Below, piece after piece: positions 1-10,317 of a DNA stretch of 36,268 nucleotides. Position 1 is the stretch's first letter. Each line of letters starts with the position of its first letter. A model generated the notes under the pieces. The model was not told the DNA's origin. It worked only from the letters and a program-made list of their open reading frames with translations, and made no database searches. Made by a program: the position numbers and the translations under genes. The DNA comes from Mycobacterium sp. 1423905.2 (lineage in GTDB: Bacteria > Actinomycetota > Actinomycetes > Mycobacteriales > Mycobacteriaceae), in the NCBI RefSeq assembly GCF_001673155.1, contig NZ_LZLE01000229.1:1-36268 (forward strand), in the 5' to 3' direction.

Positions 1-1
1 G

Positions 2-622
2 CGGGAGATCGCAACGGTCACCCTGGCGCCCGGACTGTTCGTGCTGTTCTGCGTGCTCGTCGTCAGCGCCTGGTCCAATGCGGTCAACTTCACCGACGGG
101 CTGGACGGTCTGGCCGCGGGCTGCATGGCCATGGTCACCGCCGCCTACGTCCTGATCACCTTCTGGCAGTACCGCAACGCCTGCGTCACCGCGCCCGGAC
201 TGGGCTGCTACAACGTGCGCGACCCGCTGGACCTGGCGCTGATCGCCGCGGCCACCGCCGGCGCCTGCATCGGGTTCCTGTGGTGGAACGCCGCGCCGGC
301 CAAGATCTTCATGGGCGACACCGGCTCCTTGGCGTTGGGCGGCATCATCGCGGGCCTGTCGGTCACCAGCCGCACCGAAGTGCTCGCCGTGGTGCTGGGC
401 TCGCTGTTCGTCGCCGAGATCACCTCGGTGGTACTGCAAATCCTCGCCTTCCGAACCACCGGGCGACGTGTCTTCCGGATGGCCCCGTTCCACCACCACT
501 TCGAGCTGAGCGGCTGGGCCGAAACCACCGTGATCATCCGCTTCTGGCTGCTCACCGCGATCAGCTGCGGGCTGGGGGTGGCTCTGTTCTACGGCGAATG
601 GCTCGCCACCATCGGGGCCTGA
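2..622 (+). CDS. mraY: MraY, phospho-MurNAc-pentapeptide transferase (5' truncated)
   Basis: MraY moves phospho-MurNAc-pentapeptide from UDP onto undecaprenyl phosphate, making lipid I at the inner face of the membrane. Only the C-terminal 206 residues are present; the frame is open from base 2, so the true start is upstream of the window. Family motifs are clear: [10 protein letters not shown] in the first third, [12 protein letters not shown] near the middle (Asp of the catalytic site) and [11 protein letters not shown] with its His triplet near the C-terminus. Several hydrophobic segments fit a polytopic membrane enzyme. It ends one base before the murD start, as expected for a tightly packed dcw operon. 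Confidence 0.97.
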   Translation, partial: REIATVTLAPGLFVLFCVLVVSAWSNAVNFTDGLDGLAAGCMAMVTAAYVLITFWQYRNACVTAPGLGCYNVRDPLDLALIAAATAGACIGFLWWNAAPAKIFMGDTGSLALGGIIAGLSVTSRTEVLAVVLGSLFVAEITSVVLQILAFRTTGRRVFRMAPFHHHFELSGWAETTVIIRFWLLTAISCGLGVALFYGEWLATIGA

Positions 623-623
623 C

Positions 624-2078
624 GTGCTCGATCCGCTGGCGCCGGGTGCGCCCGTCCTGATCGCCGGCGGCCGGGTCACCGGTCGGGCGGTGCTGGCGGC
701 GCTGACCCGCTTCGGCGCCATACCCACCGTGTGCGACGACGACCCCGCCATGCTCAGCCCGTATGCCGAAAGCGGGGTGACCACGCTCGACCCGGCCCAG
801 GCGGTGCAGCAGATCGCCGGTTACGCGCTGGTGGTGACCAGCCCGGGGTTCCGGCCGACCACCCCGGTGCTGGCCGCCGCCGCGGCGGCCGGGGTACCGA
901 TCTGGGGCGACGTCGAACTGGCCTGGCGGTTGGACGCCGCCGGCTGTTACGGGCCACCCCGGCGCTGGTTGGCGGTCACCGGCACCAACGGCAAGACCAC
1001 GACCACCTCGATGCTGCACGCCATGCTGGTCGCCGGCGGCCACAGCAGCGTGTTGTGCGGCAACATCGGCAGTCCGGTGCTCGACGTGCTCGACCAACCC
1101 GCCGAACTGCTGGCCGTGGAGCTGTCCAGCTTCCAGCTGTTCTGGGCGCCGTCGTTGCGGCCCGAGGCCGGCGTGGTGCTCAACATCGCCGAAGACCACC
1201 TGGACTGGCACGGCACGATGGCCGCCTACACCGAGGCCAAAGCCCGGGTGCTGACCGGCCGGGTCGCGGTGGTCGGCTTGGACGACGCCCGAGCGGCCGC
1301 GCTGCGCGACACCGCGCCGGCGCCGGTGCGGGTGGGTTTCCGGCTCGGTGCACCCGCCGCCGGCGAGCTTGGCGTGCGCGACGGCTACCTGATCGACCGG
1401 GCTTTCGCCGACGACCTGACGTTGCTGGCGGCCGCGTCCATACCGGTACCGGGCCCGGTCGGCGTGCTCGACACCCTGGCTGCGGCCGCGTTGGCCCGTT
1501 CGGTGGGGGTGCCGGCCGAGGCCATCGCTTCGGCGGTCGGCTCCTTCCGGGTGGGCCGGCATCGTTCCGAAGTCGTGGCCGTCGCCGATGGAATCACCTA
1601 CGTCGACGACTCGAAAGCCACCAATCCGCATGCCGCCTTGGCGTCGGTGCTGGCTTACCCGCGGGTGGTGTGGGTGGCCGGGGGGCTCCTCAAGGGCGCA
1701 TCGATCGACGCCGAAGTGGCTCAAATGGCGTCGCGACTGGCCGCAGCGATCCTCATCGGCCGAGATCGCGCCGAGTTTGCCGAGGCGTTATCACGACACG
1801 CGCCCCAAGTTCCCGTCGTCCACGTTGTGACAGGCGAGGATGATGGGATGCATGCGACTGGTGAGGTTCCTGTTAATTCTGTGACACGAGTCGACAACCC
1901 CCCGGGGGAGGCCGTCGGCTCTCGCGTGATGAGCGCGGCGGTCGCTGCGGCGCGGCAACTGGCCACCCCCGGCGACACCGTACTGCTGGCGCCGGCCGGC
2001 GCGTCCTTCGATCAATTCGCCGGCTACGCCGACCGGGGCGACGCCTTCGCCGCCGCCGTTCGGGCCGCGGTCCGGTAA
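624..2078 (+). CDS. murD: MurD, UDP-MurNAc-L-alanine:D-glutamate ligase
   Basis: Cytoplasmic ATP-dependent ligase that adds D-Glu to UDP-MurNAc-L-Ala, the second amino acid of the peptidoglycan stem peptide. The 484-residue product has an N-terminal nucleotide-sugar domain ([13 protein letters not shown] around residues 11-23), the Mur ligase P-loop GTNGKTTTT at 120-128, a central ATPase domain with [11 protein letters not shown], and the C-terminal ligase domain containing [10 protein letters not shown] and [12 protein letters not shown]. The GTG start at 624 lies one base after the mraY stop and gives the N-terminus I recall for the mycobacterial protein. Length is normal for actinobacterial MurD. 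Translation is probably coupled to mraY. Confidence 0.97.
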   Translation: MLDPLAPGAPVLIAGGRVTGRAVLAALTRFGAIPTVCDDDPAMLSPYAESGVTTLDPAQAVQQIAGYALVVTSPGFRPTTPVLAAAAAAGVPIWGDVELAWRLDAAGCYGPPRRWLAVTGTNGKTTTTSMLHAMLVAGGHSSVLCGNIGSPVLDVLDQPAELLAVELSSFQLFWAPSLRPEAGVVLNIAEDHLDWHGTMAAYTEAKARVLTGRVAVVGLDDARAAALRDTAPAPVRVGFRLGAPAAGELGVRDGYLIDRAFADDLTLLAAASIPVPGPVGVLDTLAAAALARSVGVPAEAIASAVGSFRVGRHRSEVVAVADGITYVDDSKATNPHAALASVLAYPRVVWVAGGLLKGASIDAEVAQMASRLAAAILIGRDRAEFAEALSRHAPQVPVVHVVTGEDDGMHATGEVPVNSVTRVDNPPGEAVGSRVMSAAVAAARQLATPGDTVLLAPAGASFDQFAGYADRGDAFAAAVRAAVR

Positions 2079-2083
2079 GGGGC

Positions 2084-3694
2084 GTGGGTATGGGATGGAC
2101 CCGGCTGACGCGCCGGGGCAAAAAAGACGACAGCGCCGCCCCCGCCGAGGAGGGTGTTGCGCAGCAGGCTCCGGAGGCGGTCACCGAACCCGGCGACGAA
2201 CCGGCCGAACAGAGCCCGCCCGCCGGTCAGCCGGAGTTCGGGTTCGCTGACGAGGCGGGCGGTCCGCGCACCCGGTTCGGTGCCTGGCTGGGCCGGCCCA
2301 TGACGTCGTTTCACCTGATCATCGCCGTCGCCGCGTTGCTGACGTCGCTCGGCCTGATCATGGTGCTCTCGGCATCTGGGGTGCGGTCTTACGGCGCCGA
2401 CGGCTCGCCGTGGGTGATCTTCGGCAAGCAGGTGCTGTGGACGGTGATCGGGCTGATCGGCTGCTACGCCTCGCTGCGGATGTCGATCCGGTTCATCCGA
2501 CGCATCGCCTTCACCAGTTATGCGATCACCGTCGTGTTGCTGGTGCTGGTGCTGATCCCCGGGATCGGCAACCTGGCCAACGGTTCGCGGAAATGGTTCG
2601 TGGTGGCGGGCTTTTCGATGCAGCCCTCGGAGCTGACCAAGATCGCCTTCGCCATCTGGGGCGCCCACCTGCTGGCCGCGCGCCGGCTGGAGCGCGCGTC
2701 GCTGCGGGAGATGCTGATTCCGCTGGTGCCCGCCGCGTTGATTTCGCTGGCCTTGATCGTCGCGCAGCCCGACCTCGGGCAGACGGTGTCGCTGGGCATC
2801 ATCTTGCTGGGCCTGCTCTGGTATGCCGGGTTGCCGCTGCGCGTGTTCGGCAGCTCGCTGTTGGCCGTCGTTATCGCCGGTGGGGTGCTGGCCATGTCCG
2901 CGGGCTATCGTTCCGACCGGGTGCGGTCCTGGCTCGACCCTGACAACGACCCGATGGACACCGGATACCAGGCGCGGCAGGCCAAGTTCGCGCTGGCCCA
3001 CGGCGGCATCTTCGGCGACGGCCTGGGCCAAGGCGTGGCCAAGTGGAACTATCTGCCCAACGCCCACAACGACTTCATCTTCGCGATCATCGGCGAGGAG
3101 CTGGGCCTGATCGGCGCGCTCGGCCTGCTCGGGTTGTTCGGCTTGTTCGCCTACACCGGGATGCGCATCGCCCGGCGGTCTGCCGACCCGTTCCTGCGCC
3201 TGCTGACGGCCACCACCACGCTGTGGGTGTTGGGTCAGGCGTTCATCAACATCGGCTATGTCATCGGGGTGCTGCCGGTCACCGGCTTGCAACTACCGCT
3301 CATCTCTGCCGGTGGAACATCAACGGCCACAACGCTTTTCATGATCGGCATCATGGCCAATGCGGCGCGCCACGAGCCGGAGGCGGTGGCCGCACTGCGC
3401 GCCGGGCGCGACGACAAGGTCAACCGGCTGCTGCGCCTGCCGTTGCCCGAGCCGTACGTGCCGAGCCGGCTGGAGACGTTCCGCGACCGCAAGCGACCGC
3501 AGTCACACGCCGGCCAGCGGCCGGGCTCGCGCAAGCCGCCCAAGCAGGCGGCCCGCAAGCCCACGCCCAGATCCGGGGGCAGCGCCCGCGCGCGGGACAG
3601 GCATCATGGATCTGGCCAGCGCTCTGCCAACCGGGGAGCCGGCCAGCGTCGTACACAGCGCGTCCGCGCACTGGAAGGTCAGCGTTACGGGTGA
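2084..3694 (+). CDS. ftsW: FtsW, SEDS-family septal peptidoglycan polymerase
   Basis: Polytopic SEDS glycosyltransferase that polymerises lipid II at the septum with its partner class B PBP. The 536-residue protein has a charged cytoplasmic N-terminal tail of about 70 residues, about ten membrane segments beginning near [14 protein letters not shown], and the SEDS signatures [28 protein letters not shown] and [11 protein letters not shown] long basic Arg/Pro/Gln-rich C-terminal tail ends in [15 protein letters not shown], which matches my memory of mycobacterial FtsW. GTG 2084 is taken as the start, with ATG 2090 as an equally possible in-frame alternative. The stop overlaps the murG start. 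Confidence 0.95.
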   Translation: MGMGWTRLTRRGKKDDSAAPAEEGVAQQAPEAVTEPGDEPAEQSPPAGQPEFGFADEAGGPRTRFGAWLGRPMTSFHLIIAVAALLTSLGLIMVLSASGVRSYGADGSPWVIFGKQVLWTVIGLIGCYASLRMSIRFIRRIAFTSYAITVVLLVLVLIPGIGNLANGSRKWFVVAGFSMQPSELTKIAFAIWGAHLLAARRLERASLREMLIPLVPAALISLALIVAQPDLGQTVSLGIILLGLLWYAGLPLRVFGSSLLAVVIAGGVLAMSAGYRSDRVRSWLDPDNDPMDTGYQARQAKFALAHGGIFGDGLGQGVAKWNYLPNAHNDFIFAIIGEELGLIGALGLLGLFGLFAYTGMRIARRSADPFLRLLTATTTLWVLGQAFINIGYVIGVLPVTGLQLPLISAGGTSTATTLFMIGIMANAARHEPEAVAALRAGRDDKVNRLLRLPLPEPYVPSRLETFRDRKRPQSHAGQRPGSRKPPKQAARKPTPRSGGSARARDRHHGSGQRSANRGAGQRRTQRVRALEGQRYG

Positions 3695-4884
3695 GCGACT
3701 CGGTTAGGAAACCGGCCGGCGGGTTGGGGGCACATCCCCTGCCCGCCGGTACTGCACTTTCGGTAGTACTGGCCGGCGGGGGCACCGCCGGCCATGTCGA
3801 GCCCGCGATGGCCGTCGCCGATGCGCTGCGCGCACTGGACCCGGAGGTCAGGATCACCGCCCTGGGCACACCGCGCGGCCTGGAGACCCGACTGGTGCCG
3901 GAGCGCGGATATCACCTGGAACTGATAACCCCGGTGCCGTTGCCCCGCAAACTCAGCGGCGATTTGGCCAGACTGCCTCCGCGGGTCTGGCGCGCCGTCC
4001 GCGAGACCCGCACGGTGCTCGACGACGTCGCGGCCGACGTCGTCATCGGCTTCGGCGGATACGTCGCGCTGCCGGCCTACCTGGCCGCCCGCGCGACGCC
4101 CACGCTGCCGCGGCGCCGCCGCCGTATCCCGGTGGTCATCCACGAAGCGAACGCCCGAGCCGGGCTGGCCAACCGGGTCGGCGCCCGCAGTGCCGACCGG
4201 ATCCTCTCCGCGGTCCCGGGGTCGGGTTTGCGACGCGCGGAAGTGGTCGGCATACCGGTCCGCGACGCCATCACCACGCTGGACCGCGCGGCGCTGCGCG
4301 CCGAAGCCCGCGCCCACTTCGGGTTCGCCCCGGACGCGCGGGTGCTGCTGGTGTTCGGCGGTTCCCAAGGGGCCGTGTCGCTCAACCGGGCGGTGTCGGG
4401 TGCGGCCCCTGCCTTGGCCGCCGCGGGCGTCTCGGTGCTGCATGCCCACGGACCCAAGAACGTCCTCGAGCTGCGGACACCAGTACCTGGCGACCCGCCG
4501 TACGTGGCGGTGCCGTATCTGGACCGAATGGATCTGGCGTACGCCGCCGCCGACCTGGCGATCTGCCGGTCGGGAGCGATGACGGTCGCCGAGGTTTCGG
4601 CCGTCGGACTGCCGGCCCTCTACGTGCCGCTGCCCATCGGCAACGGCGAACAACGGCTCAACGCGTTGCCGGTGGTCAACGCCGGCGGCGGGATGATCGT
4701 CCCGGATGCCGCGTTGACGCCGGAGCTGGTGGCCCGAGAAGTCGCCGCGCTGCTCAACGATCCACCGCGGCTGGCGGAGATGACCGCGGCCGCCGCGCAA
4801 GTCGGACACCCCGACGCGGCCCGCCAGGTGGCTCAGGCCGCCCTGGACATCGCCCATGCGGCCCGCGCCGGGGGACGGCCGTGA
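3691..4884 (+). CDS. murG: MurG, UDP-GlcNAc:lipid I GlcNAc transferase
   Basis: Membrane-associated GT28 glycosyltransferase that converts lipid I to lipid II at the cytoplasmic face. The GTG start at 3691 overlaps the ftsW stop in a GTGA arrangement and gives 397 residues. The reading frame is open farther upstream, but that stretch lies inside ftsW. Motifs: [15 protein letters not shown] near the N-terminus (lipid I side), [23 protein letters not shown], the second Rossmann domain start [10 protein letters not shown], and the UDP-GlcNAc-binding stretch [12 protein letters not shown] followed by GNGEQRLNA. The N-terminal extension before the first glycine loop (about 25 residues) is typical of mycobacterial MurG. 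Confidence 0.96.
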   Translation: MSDSVRKPAGGLGAHPLPAGTALSVVLAGGGTAGHVEPAMAVADALRALDPEVRITALGTPRGLETRLVPERGYHLELITPVPLPRKLSGDLARLPPRVWRAVRETRTVLDDVAADVVIGFGGYVALPAYLAARATPTLPRRRRRIPVVIHEANARAGLANRVGARSADRILSAVPGSGLRRAEVVGIPVRDAITTLDRAALRAEARAHFGFAPDARVLLVFGGSQGAVSLNRAVSGAAPALAAAGVSVLHAHGPKNVLELRTPVPGDPPYVAVPYLDRMDLAYAAADLAICRSGAMTVAEVSAVGLPALYVPLPIGNGEQRLNALPVVNAGGGMIVPDAALTPELVAREVAALLNDPPRLAEMTAAAAQVGHPDAARQVAQAALDIAHAARAGGRP

Positions 4885-6350
4885 CCACCGAACAACTTCC
4901 TCCCGAGCTGCAGCGCGTGCACATGGTCGGCATCGGAGGAGCCGGCATGTCCGGCATCGCCCGCATTCTGCTGGACCGCGGTGCGCTGGTCTCCGGGTCG
5001 GATGCCAAAGAGTCCCGCGGCATTCACGCGCTGCGGGCCCGCGGCGCGCAGATCCAGATCGGCCACGACGCCGCGGCGCTGGATCTGTGGCCCGGCGGCC
5101 CCACCGCCGTCGTCACCACGCATGCCGCGATCCCCAAAACCAACCCCGAGCTCGTCGAAGCCCGCCGCCGCGGCATTCCGGTGCTGCTGCGTCCGGTGGT
5201 GCTCGCCAAACTGATGGCCGGTCGCACCACGCTGATGGTCACCGGCACCCACGGCAAGACCTCGACCACCTCGATGCTCATCGTCGCGCTGCAGCACTGT
5301 GGCCGCGACCCGTCCTTCGCGGTCGGCGGCGAGCTAGGGGAGGCGGGCACCAACGCCCACCACGGCAGCGGCGACTGTTTTGTCGCCGAGGCCGACGAAA
5401 GCGACGGCTCGCTGCTGGAATACACGCCCAACGTCGCCGTGGTCACCAACATCGAAGCCGATCACCTGGACTTCTACGGCAGCACCGAGGCCTACGTCGG
5501 GGTGTTCGACGCCTTCGTCGAGCGGCTGGCTCCCGGCGGCGCCCTGGTGGCGTGCACCGACGACGCTGGCGCTGCCGCTTTGGCCCGGCGCACCGCCGAA
5601 TTGGGCATCCGCGTGCTGCGGTACGGATCGGCCGAGCAACCCGGCGAATCGCTGGCCGGTGCGCTGGTCTCTTGGGAGCAGCGCGGGACCGAAGCGGTCG
5701 CGCACATCCACTTGCGCGGCGAGGCGCACCCGCGAGTGATGCGGCTGTCGGTGCCCGGACGCCACATGGCGCTCAACGCACTGGCGGCGCTGCTGGCGGC
5801 GCTCGAGATCGGTACCGACGCCGACGAGGTGCTCGACGGGCTGGCCGGCTTCGAGGGGGTGCGTCGGCGGTTCGAATTGGTCGGTACCGCCGGGGTCGGC
5901 CACGGCTCGGTGCGCGTGTTCGACGACTACGCGCACCACCCGACCGAGATCAGCGCGACGCTGGCCGCGGCGCGCATGGTCCTCGACCAGAGCGGCGGCG
6001 GCCGCACGATCGTCATCTTCCAACCCCATTTGTATTCTCGGACAAAAGCTTTCGCCGCGGAGTTCGGACACGCACTGAACGCCGCCGACGAGGTGTTCGT
6101 CCTCGACGTCTACGGCGCCCGGGAACAACCGCTGGCCGGGATCAGCGGCGCGAGCGTCGCCGAACACGTCAGCGTTCCGGTGCGCTATCTGCCGAATATC
6201 TCCACGGTGCCCGCCGAGGTGGCCGCCGCGGCGCGCCCGGGCGACGTCATCATCACCATGGGCGCCGGTGACGTCACGCTGCTCGGACCCGAAATCATCA
6301 CCGCGCTGCGGATGCGGGCCAACCGCGGCACCCCCGGGGTCTTGCAATGA
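4881..6350 (+). CDS. murC: MurC, UDP-MurNAc:L-alanine ligase
   Basis: Cytoplasmic ATP-dependent ligase that adds L-Ala to UDP-MurNAc, the first stem-peptide step. The 489-residue product starts at GTG 4881, overlapping the murG stop. It shows the N-terminal Rossmann motif [14 protein letters not shown] (residues 14-27), the Mur ligase P-loop GTHGKTSTT at 122-130, [20 protein letters not shown], the RRRFE and DDYAHHPTE motifs of the central and C-terminal domains, and [12 protein letters not shown]. Length is normal. Finding murC after murG and before ftsQ is standard in actinobacteria. Confidence 0.97.
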   Translation: MTTEQLPPELQRVHMVGIGGAGMSGIARILLDRGALVSGSDAKESRGIHALRARGAQIQIGHDAAALDLWPGGPTAVVTTHAAIPKTNPELVEARRRGIPVLLRPVVLAKLMAGRTTLMVTGTHGKTSTTSMLIVALQHCGRDPSFAVGGELGEAGTNAHHGSGDCFVAEADESDGSLLEYTPNVAVVTNIEADHLDFYGSTEAYVGVFDAFVERLAPGGALVACTDDAGAAALARRTAELGIRVLRYGSAEQPGESLAGALVSWEQRGTEAVAHIHLRGEAHPRVMRLSVPGRHMALNALAALLAALEIGTDADEVLDGLAGFEGVRRRFELVGTAGVGHGSVRVFDDYAHHPTEISATLAAARMVLDQSGGGRTIVIFQPHLYSRTKAFAAEFGHALNAADEVFVLDVYGAREQPLAGISGASVAEHVSVPVRYLPNISTVPAEVAAAARPGDVIITMGAGDVTLLGPEIITALRMRANRGTPGVLQ

Positions 6351-7276
6351 CATCGGCCGGGTCCGAACCCAACGACGGGCCGCCGACCGACCTGGTCGGT
6401 GACGACACCGCCGCCACCGAACCCATCGCCGCGCCCGCCCAAGAAGACGCGGACGCCGACTTCGAGGGGCCCCGCCGGCGCGCCCGCCGGGAACGCGCCG
6501 AACGGCGCGCCGCCCAGGCCCGGGCCACCGCCATCGAGCACGCCCGTCGCGAAGCCAAGCGGAAAGCCCAGGGCCCGGTGCTGGCCGAACCGAAACCGGT
6601 GCGCCGGGGCGTCGTGCGTGGCCTGCGGATGCTGCTCGGTTCCATCCTGTTGGCCATCCTCGGCGTCGCGCTGGCGCTCATCCTCTACTTCACCCCGGCC
6701 ATGTCGGCTCGCAACATCGTCGTCACCGGCATCGGCACGGTTAGCCGCGAAGAGGTTTTGGACGCGGCGCGGGTGCGGCCGGGCACGCCGTTGCTGCAGA
6801 TCAACACCGACCAGGTGGCCGACCGGGTCGCGACCATCCGGCGGGTGGCCAGCGCGCGCGTGCAGCGCCAATACCCTTCGGCGCTGCGCATCACCGTCGT
6901 CGAGCGAGTTCCCGTGGTGGTCAAAGACTTTCCCGACGGGCCGCACTTATTCGACCGCGACGGCGTGGACTTCGCCACCGATCCGCCGCCGCCGGCCCTG
7001 CCCTACATCGACGTCGACAACCCCGGTCCCACCGACCCGGCCACGCTGGCCGCGCTGCAGGTGCTGGCCGCGTTGCCGCCCGAGGTGTCGGGACAGGTCG
7101 GGCGGATTGCCGCCCCGTCGGTGTCGTCGATCACCCTGACGTTGTCCGACGGGCGGCTGGTGATCTGGGGGACCACCGACCGCGCCAAGGAGAAGGCCGA
7201 GAAGCTGGCGGCGTTGTTGACGCAGCCCGGGCGAACCTACGACGTGTCCAGCCCAGACCTGCCGACGGTCAAGTAG
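6347..7276 (+). CDS. ftsQ: FtsQ, divisome bitopic membrane protein
   Basis: FtsQ links cytoplasmic and periplasmic divisome parts. The 309-residue protein has a long charged cytoplasmic tail (about residues 1-90, Arg/Glu/Ala rich), one transmembrane helix at about 95-116, and a POTRA domain at about 121-190 starting [17 protein letters not shown] FtsQ beta domain follows, containing PHLFDRDGV and the YIDVDNPGP stretch. The ATG at 6347 overlaps the murC stop (ATGA), arguing for coupled translation. The predicted cytoplasmic tail is longer than in E. coli, as is usual in mycobacteria. It is the last gene before the non-coding gap that precedes ftsZ. Confidence 0.93.
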   Translation: MTSAGSEPNDGPPTDLVGDDTAATEPIAAPAQEDADADFEGPRRRARRERAERRAAQARATAIEHARREAKRKAQGPVLAEPKPVRRGVVRGLRMLLGSILLAILGVALALILYFTPAMSARNIVVTGIGTVSREEVLDAARVRPGTPLLQINTDQVADRVATIRRVASARVQRQYPSALRITVVERVPVVVKDFPDGPHLFDRDGVDFATDPPPPALPYIDVDNPGPTDPATLAALQVLAALPPEVSGQVGRIAAPSVSSITLTLSDGRLVIWGTTDRAKEKAEKLAALLTQPGRTYDVSSPDLPTVK

Positions 7277-7294
7277 CGCACCAACCCCGCCGAC

Positions 7295-7344
7295 TGTGCG
7301 GCTAGCCGCACACTGTGCACCCAATGTGCGGCTAGCGGCACACT
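7295..7344. repeat. Two tandem copies of a 20-bp palindromic element
   Basis: TGTGCGGCTAGCCGCACA at 7295-7312 is a perfect 18-bp palindrome. A second copy at 7325-7342 differs by one base (C to G in the right arm). With the following CT, each unit is 20 bp and the two start exactly 30 bp apart. They sit 18 bp after the ftsQ stop, so they could form RNA hairpins that end or stabilise the mur-ftsQ transcript, or be copies of a dispersed intergenic repeat. There is no T-run, so a classical intrinsic terminator is not shown. Confidence 0.7.
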
Positions 7345-7446
7345 CGCGGCGGAATCGGCGCATCGGAAAATTTGCGCGACGCGTGTCGGCGCGCCTGCGC
7401 GGTTAGTTCCCGTCGTACCCATACGGTTCTGGTTACGCGGAACTAC

Positions 7447-7530
7447 TTGACATAACTCTAACTCTATGGTTGAGGTTGAGACTTTTGCAAGGGGACACAC
7501 CGCAGCCGAACCAAGTCCCATCAGGGAGGA
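7447..7530 (+). promoter_or_regulatory. Candidate ftsZ promoter and leader
   Basis: An AT-rich patch precedes ftsZ. It contains a consensus-like TTGACA at 7447-7452, then TAACTC twice in tandem (7453-7464), TAT, and GGTTGA twice in tandem (7468-7479). No good -10 hexamer lies 16-18 bp after TTGACA: TATGGT at 7465-7470 is too close at 12 bp. The exact start site is therefore unresolved. A strong ribosome binding site GGAGGA at 7525-7530 precedes the ATG at 7537. Confidence 0.4.
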
Positions 7531-7536
7531 AGACGA

Positions 7537-8679
7537 ATGATGACCCCCCCACATAACTACTTGGCCGTCATCAAGGTCGTGGGCATCGGTGGCGGCGGCG
7601 TCAACGCCGTGAACCGAATGATCGAACAAGGCCTCAAGGGCGTGGAGTTCATCGCCATCAACACCGACGCGCAGGCGTTGCTGATGAGCGATGCCGACGT
7701 CAAGCTCGACGTGGGCCGCGACTCGACCCGCGGCCTGGGCGCCGGCGCGGACCCCGAAGTGGGCCGCAAGGCCGCCGAGGACGCCAAGGACGAGATCGAG
7801 GAGTTGCTGCGCGGGGCCGACATGGTGTTCGTCACCGCCGGTGAAGGCGGCGGCACCGGCACCGGCGGCGCGCCCGTCGTCGCCAGCATCGCGCGCAAAC
7901 TCGGCGCGTTGACCGTCGGCGTCGTCACCCGACCGTTCTCCTTCGAGGGCAAGCGCCGCAGCAATCAGGCTGAGAACGGGATTTCGGCGCTTCGGGAAAG
8001 CTGCGACACCCTGATCGTGATCCCCAACGACCGGTTGCTGCAGATGGGCGACGCCGCGGTGTCCCTGATGGACGCCTTCCGCAGCGCCGACGAGGTGCTG
8101 CTCAACGGCGTGCAGGGCATCACCGACCTGATCACCACCCCGGGCCTGATCAACGTCGACTTCGCCGACGTCAAGGGCATCATGTCCGGCGCCGGCACCG
8201 CGCTGATGGGCATCGGCTCGGCCCGCGGCGAAGGCCGCTCGCTCAAAGCCGCCGAGATCGCCATCAACTCGCCGCTGCTGGAAGCCTCGATGGAAGGCGC
8301 CCAGGGCGTGCTGATGTCCATCGCCGGCGGCAGCGACCTGGGCTTGTTCGAGATCAACGAGGCGGCTTCGCTGGTCCAGGACGCCGCGCACCAGGACGCC
8401 AACATCATCTTCGGCACCGTGATCGACGACTCGCTGGGCGACGAGGTGCGGGTCACCGTGATCGCGGCCGGCTTCGACGTGGCCGGCCCGGGGCGCAAGC
8501 CGGTGGTGGGGGAGACCGGTGGCGCCCACCGCATCGAGTCGGCCAAAGCCGGCAAGCTGACCTCGACACTGTTCGAGCCGGTGGACGCGGTGAGCGTGCC
8601 GCTGCACACCAACGGCGCGACGTTGAGCATCGGTGGCGACGACGACGACGTCGATGTGCCGCCATTCATGCGCCGCTGA
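7537..8679 (+). CDS. ftsZ: FtsZ, tubulin-like division GTPase
   Basis: Cytoplasmic GTPase that polymerises into the Z ring. The 380-residue product has the N-terminal [11 protein letters not shown] loop, the tubulin signature [10 protein letters not shown] at about 104-113, the T7 loop region [15 protein letters not shown], and a C-terminal acidic peptide ending [13 protein letters not shown], which is the mycobacterial docking tail for FtsW and SepF. The ATG at 7537 has a strong GGAGGA site six bases upstream. The gene has a 260-bp leader of its own, so it can be expressed separately from the mur genes, and it probably leads a run with pgeF and the YggS-type gene. Confidence 0.98.
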   Translation: MMTPPHNYLAVIKVVGIGGGGVNAVNRMIEQGLKGVEFIAINTDAQALLMSDADVKLDVGRDSTRGLGAGADPEVGRKAAEDAKDEIEELLRGADMVFVTAGEGGGTGTGGAPVVASIARKLGALTVGVVTRPFSFEGKRRSNQAENGISALRESCDTLIVIPNDRLLQMGDAAVSLMDAFRSADEVLLNGVQGITDLITTPGLINVDFADVKGIMSGAGTALMGIGSARGEGRSLKAAEIAINSPLLEASMEGAQGVLMSIAGGSDLGLFEINEAASLVQDAAHQDANIIFGTVIDDSLGDEVRVTVIAAGFDVAGPGRKPVVGETGGAHRIESAKAGKLTSTLFEPVDAVSVPLHTNGATLSIGGDDDDVDVPPFMRR

Positions 8680-8689
8680 GGGTCACACG

Positions 8690-9478
8690 TTGCTTGCCAG
8701 CGCGCGACAGACCGGCCCTGGCCGGACCGCGCTGGCGCCTGGCCGGGCACACAATCCGGATACTGGGCACGTGAGTGTGCGCATCCGTCGAGTGACCACG
8801 ACCCGGGCAGGCGGGGTGTCTGCCGCCCCGTTCGACACCTTCAACCTGGGCGACCACGTCGGTGACGATCCGGCCGCGGTGCGGGCCAACCGGGACCGGC
8901 TGGCCAAGGTCATCGGGGTGCCACCCAAGCGGCTGGTGTGGATGAACCAGGTACACGGCGATCACATCGAGGTGGTGGACGGGCCGCGCGCCGCGCCGGT
9001 CGACGACACCGACGGCTTGGCAACAGGCATCGCCCGCCTGGTGCTGGTCGTGGTGACCGCCGACTGTGTGCCGGTGCTGCTGGCCGATGCGCGCGCCGGT
9101 GTGGTGGCGGCCGTGCACGCCGGTCGAGTCGGCGCCCAGCACGGCGTGGTGGTTCGCGCGGTCGAAGCGATGCAGGGCTTGGGCGCCCAACCCGCCGACA
9201 TCTCGGCGCTGTTGGGCCCGGCGGTCAGTGGGCGCCACTACGAGGTGCCGGCCGCGATGGCCGACGAGGTGGAAGCGGCCTTGCCAGGCAGTCGCACCAC
9301 CACCGCCGCGGGCACTCCGGGACTGGACCTGCGCGCCGGAATCGCCAGGCAGCTACAAACTTTGGGGGTGACGGCCATCGACGTCGACCCACGCTGCACG
9401 GTGGCCGACCCGACGCTGTTCAGCCATCGTCGCGACGCGCCGACCGGGCGGCTGGCGTCGCTGGTGTGGATGGAATGA
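8690..9478 (+). CDS. pgeF: PgeF/YfiH-type purine nucleoside/cell wall editing protein
   Basis: Member of the DUF152/laccase-domain family (YfiH, YlmD). In other bacteria the family has been tied to peptidoglycan editing and to zinc-dependent purine nucleoside phosphorolysis; which applies here is unknown. Family motifs: TTRAGGVSAAPFDTFNLGDHVGDD, WMNQVHGD (metal-ligand His), TADCVPVLLAD (Cys ligand) and AAVHAGRVGAQ (second His). TTG 8690 with GAGGG just upstream is taken as the start because it gives LLASARQ, similar to the mycobacterial homolog I remember. GTG 8771, immediately before the conserved SVRIRRVTTTRAGG, is the alternative. It lies 10 bases after ftsZ. Confidence 0.85.
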   Translation: MLASARQTGPGRTALAPGRAHNPDTGHVSVRIRRVTTTRAGGVSAAPFDTFNLGDHVGDDPAAVRANRDRLAKVIGVPPKRLVWMNQVHGDHIEVVDGPRAAPVDDTDGLATGIARLVLVVVTADCVPVLLADARAGVVAAVHAGRVGAQHGVVVRAVEAMQGLGAQPADISALLGPAVSGRHYEVPAAMADEVEAALPGSRTTTAAGTPGLDLRAGIARQLQTLGVTAIDVDPRCTVADPTLFSHRRDAPTGRLASLVWME

Positions 9479-10254
9479 CCGTGATGGCGGTGGATCGTTC
9501 GGCGCAATCGGAGCGGCAGTCGGAATTGACGCACGCGTTGGCCGTGGTGCGGTCCCGGCTGTCCGCGGCCGCCGAGGCGGTCGGCCGCAACGTCTCCGAT
9601 ATCGAGCTGCTGCCCGTGACGAAGTTCTTCCCGGCCACCGACGTCGCGATCCTGTCCCGGCTGGGGTGTCGGTGCGTGGGCGAATCACGCGAGCAGGAGG
9701 CGTCGTCGAAGGTCACCGAGGTGGCGCGGTTGTTGGCGGCGGCGGGGGAATCTCGCCAGATGCGCTGGCACATGGTCGGTCAGATCCAGCGCAACAAGGT
9801 GCGGTCGCTTGCCCGCTGGGCCCACACCGTGCACTCGGTCGACAGCGTCAAATTGGTGACCGCGCTGGACCGGGCCGTCGGCGCAGCGCTGGCCGATCAG
9901 CGCCGCGAGGACCCGCTGCGGGTCTATGTGCAGGTCAGCCTCGACGGCGACGTGTCTCGCGGCGGTGTGGACATCACCGCCCCCGGCGCGCTCGTGGAGA
10001 TTTGCACGCTCGTCCAGGATGCGGCCAATCTGCAGCTGGTCGGCTTGATGGGTATCCCGCCGCTGGACTGGGACCCCGAACGAGCGTTTGACCTGCTCAA
10101 ACGGGAGCACGAACGGGTGCGGGAGAGGTTCCCGGACGCGGCGGGATTGTCCGCGGGGATGTCCAATGACCTGGAGGCGGCCGTCAAACATGGTTCGACG
10201 TGTGTGCGTGTCGGTACCGCGCTATTGGGTCCGCGCCGGTTACGGTCACCGTGA
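9475..10254 (+). CDS. YggS/PLPBP-family pyridoxal phosphate homeostasis protein
   Basis: PLP-binding alanine-racemase-fold protein of the YggS/ProSC family, thought to buffer PLP and affect amino acid balance without a known catalytic activity. About 259 residues. Visible family features: LLPVTKFFPATDVAIL with the PLP lysine, VGESREQEASSK, WHMVGQIQRNKVRSLARW, VQVSLDGD, LVGLMGIPPL, LSAGMSNDLEAAVKHGSTCVRVGTALLG. The ATG at 9475 overlaps the pgeF stop (ATGA); GTG 9481 and ATG 9484 are in-frame alternatives, the last giving an N-terminus (MAVDRS) like the M. tuberculosis homolog. It is widely found next to sepF in Gram-positive bacteria, as here. Confidence 0.92.
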   Translation: MTVMAVDRSAQSERQSELTHALAVVRSRLSAAAEAVGRNVSDIELLPVTKFFPATDVAILSRLGCRCVGESREQEASSKVTEVARLLAAAGESRQMRWHMVGQIQRNKVRSLARWAHTVHSVDSVKLVTALDRAVGAALADQRREDPLRVYVQVSLDGDVSRGGVDITAPGALVEICTLVQDAANLQLVGLMGIPPLDWDPERAFDLLKREHERVRERFPDAAGLSAGMSNDLEAAVKHGSTCVRVGTALLGPRRLRSP

Positions 10255-10317
10255 TCGTCACTGTAGTCACATCTTCATCACAGACACCACAGAGCGCAGG
10301 GCTAGAAGGGGTCAGCA

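Noticed and set aside
561..1724. 387-codon minus-strand frame over murD
   Set aside because: Shadow of murD with low-complexity Arg/Gly/His composition.
3043..3690. Upstream extension of the murG frame
   Set aside because: This part lies inside ftsW in a different frame; the GTG at 3691 overlapping the ftsW stop is the natural start.
7494..7498. GACAC before ftsZ as a WhiA site
   Set aside because: A five-base motif is expected by chance in this length; nothing else supports it.
7237..8607. 456-codon minus-strand frame over ftsZ
   Set aside because: Shadow of ftsZ, rich in His/Gln/Gly, without domains.
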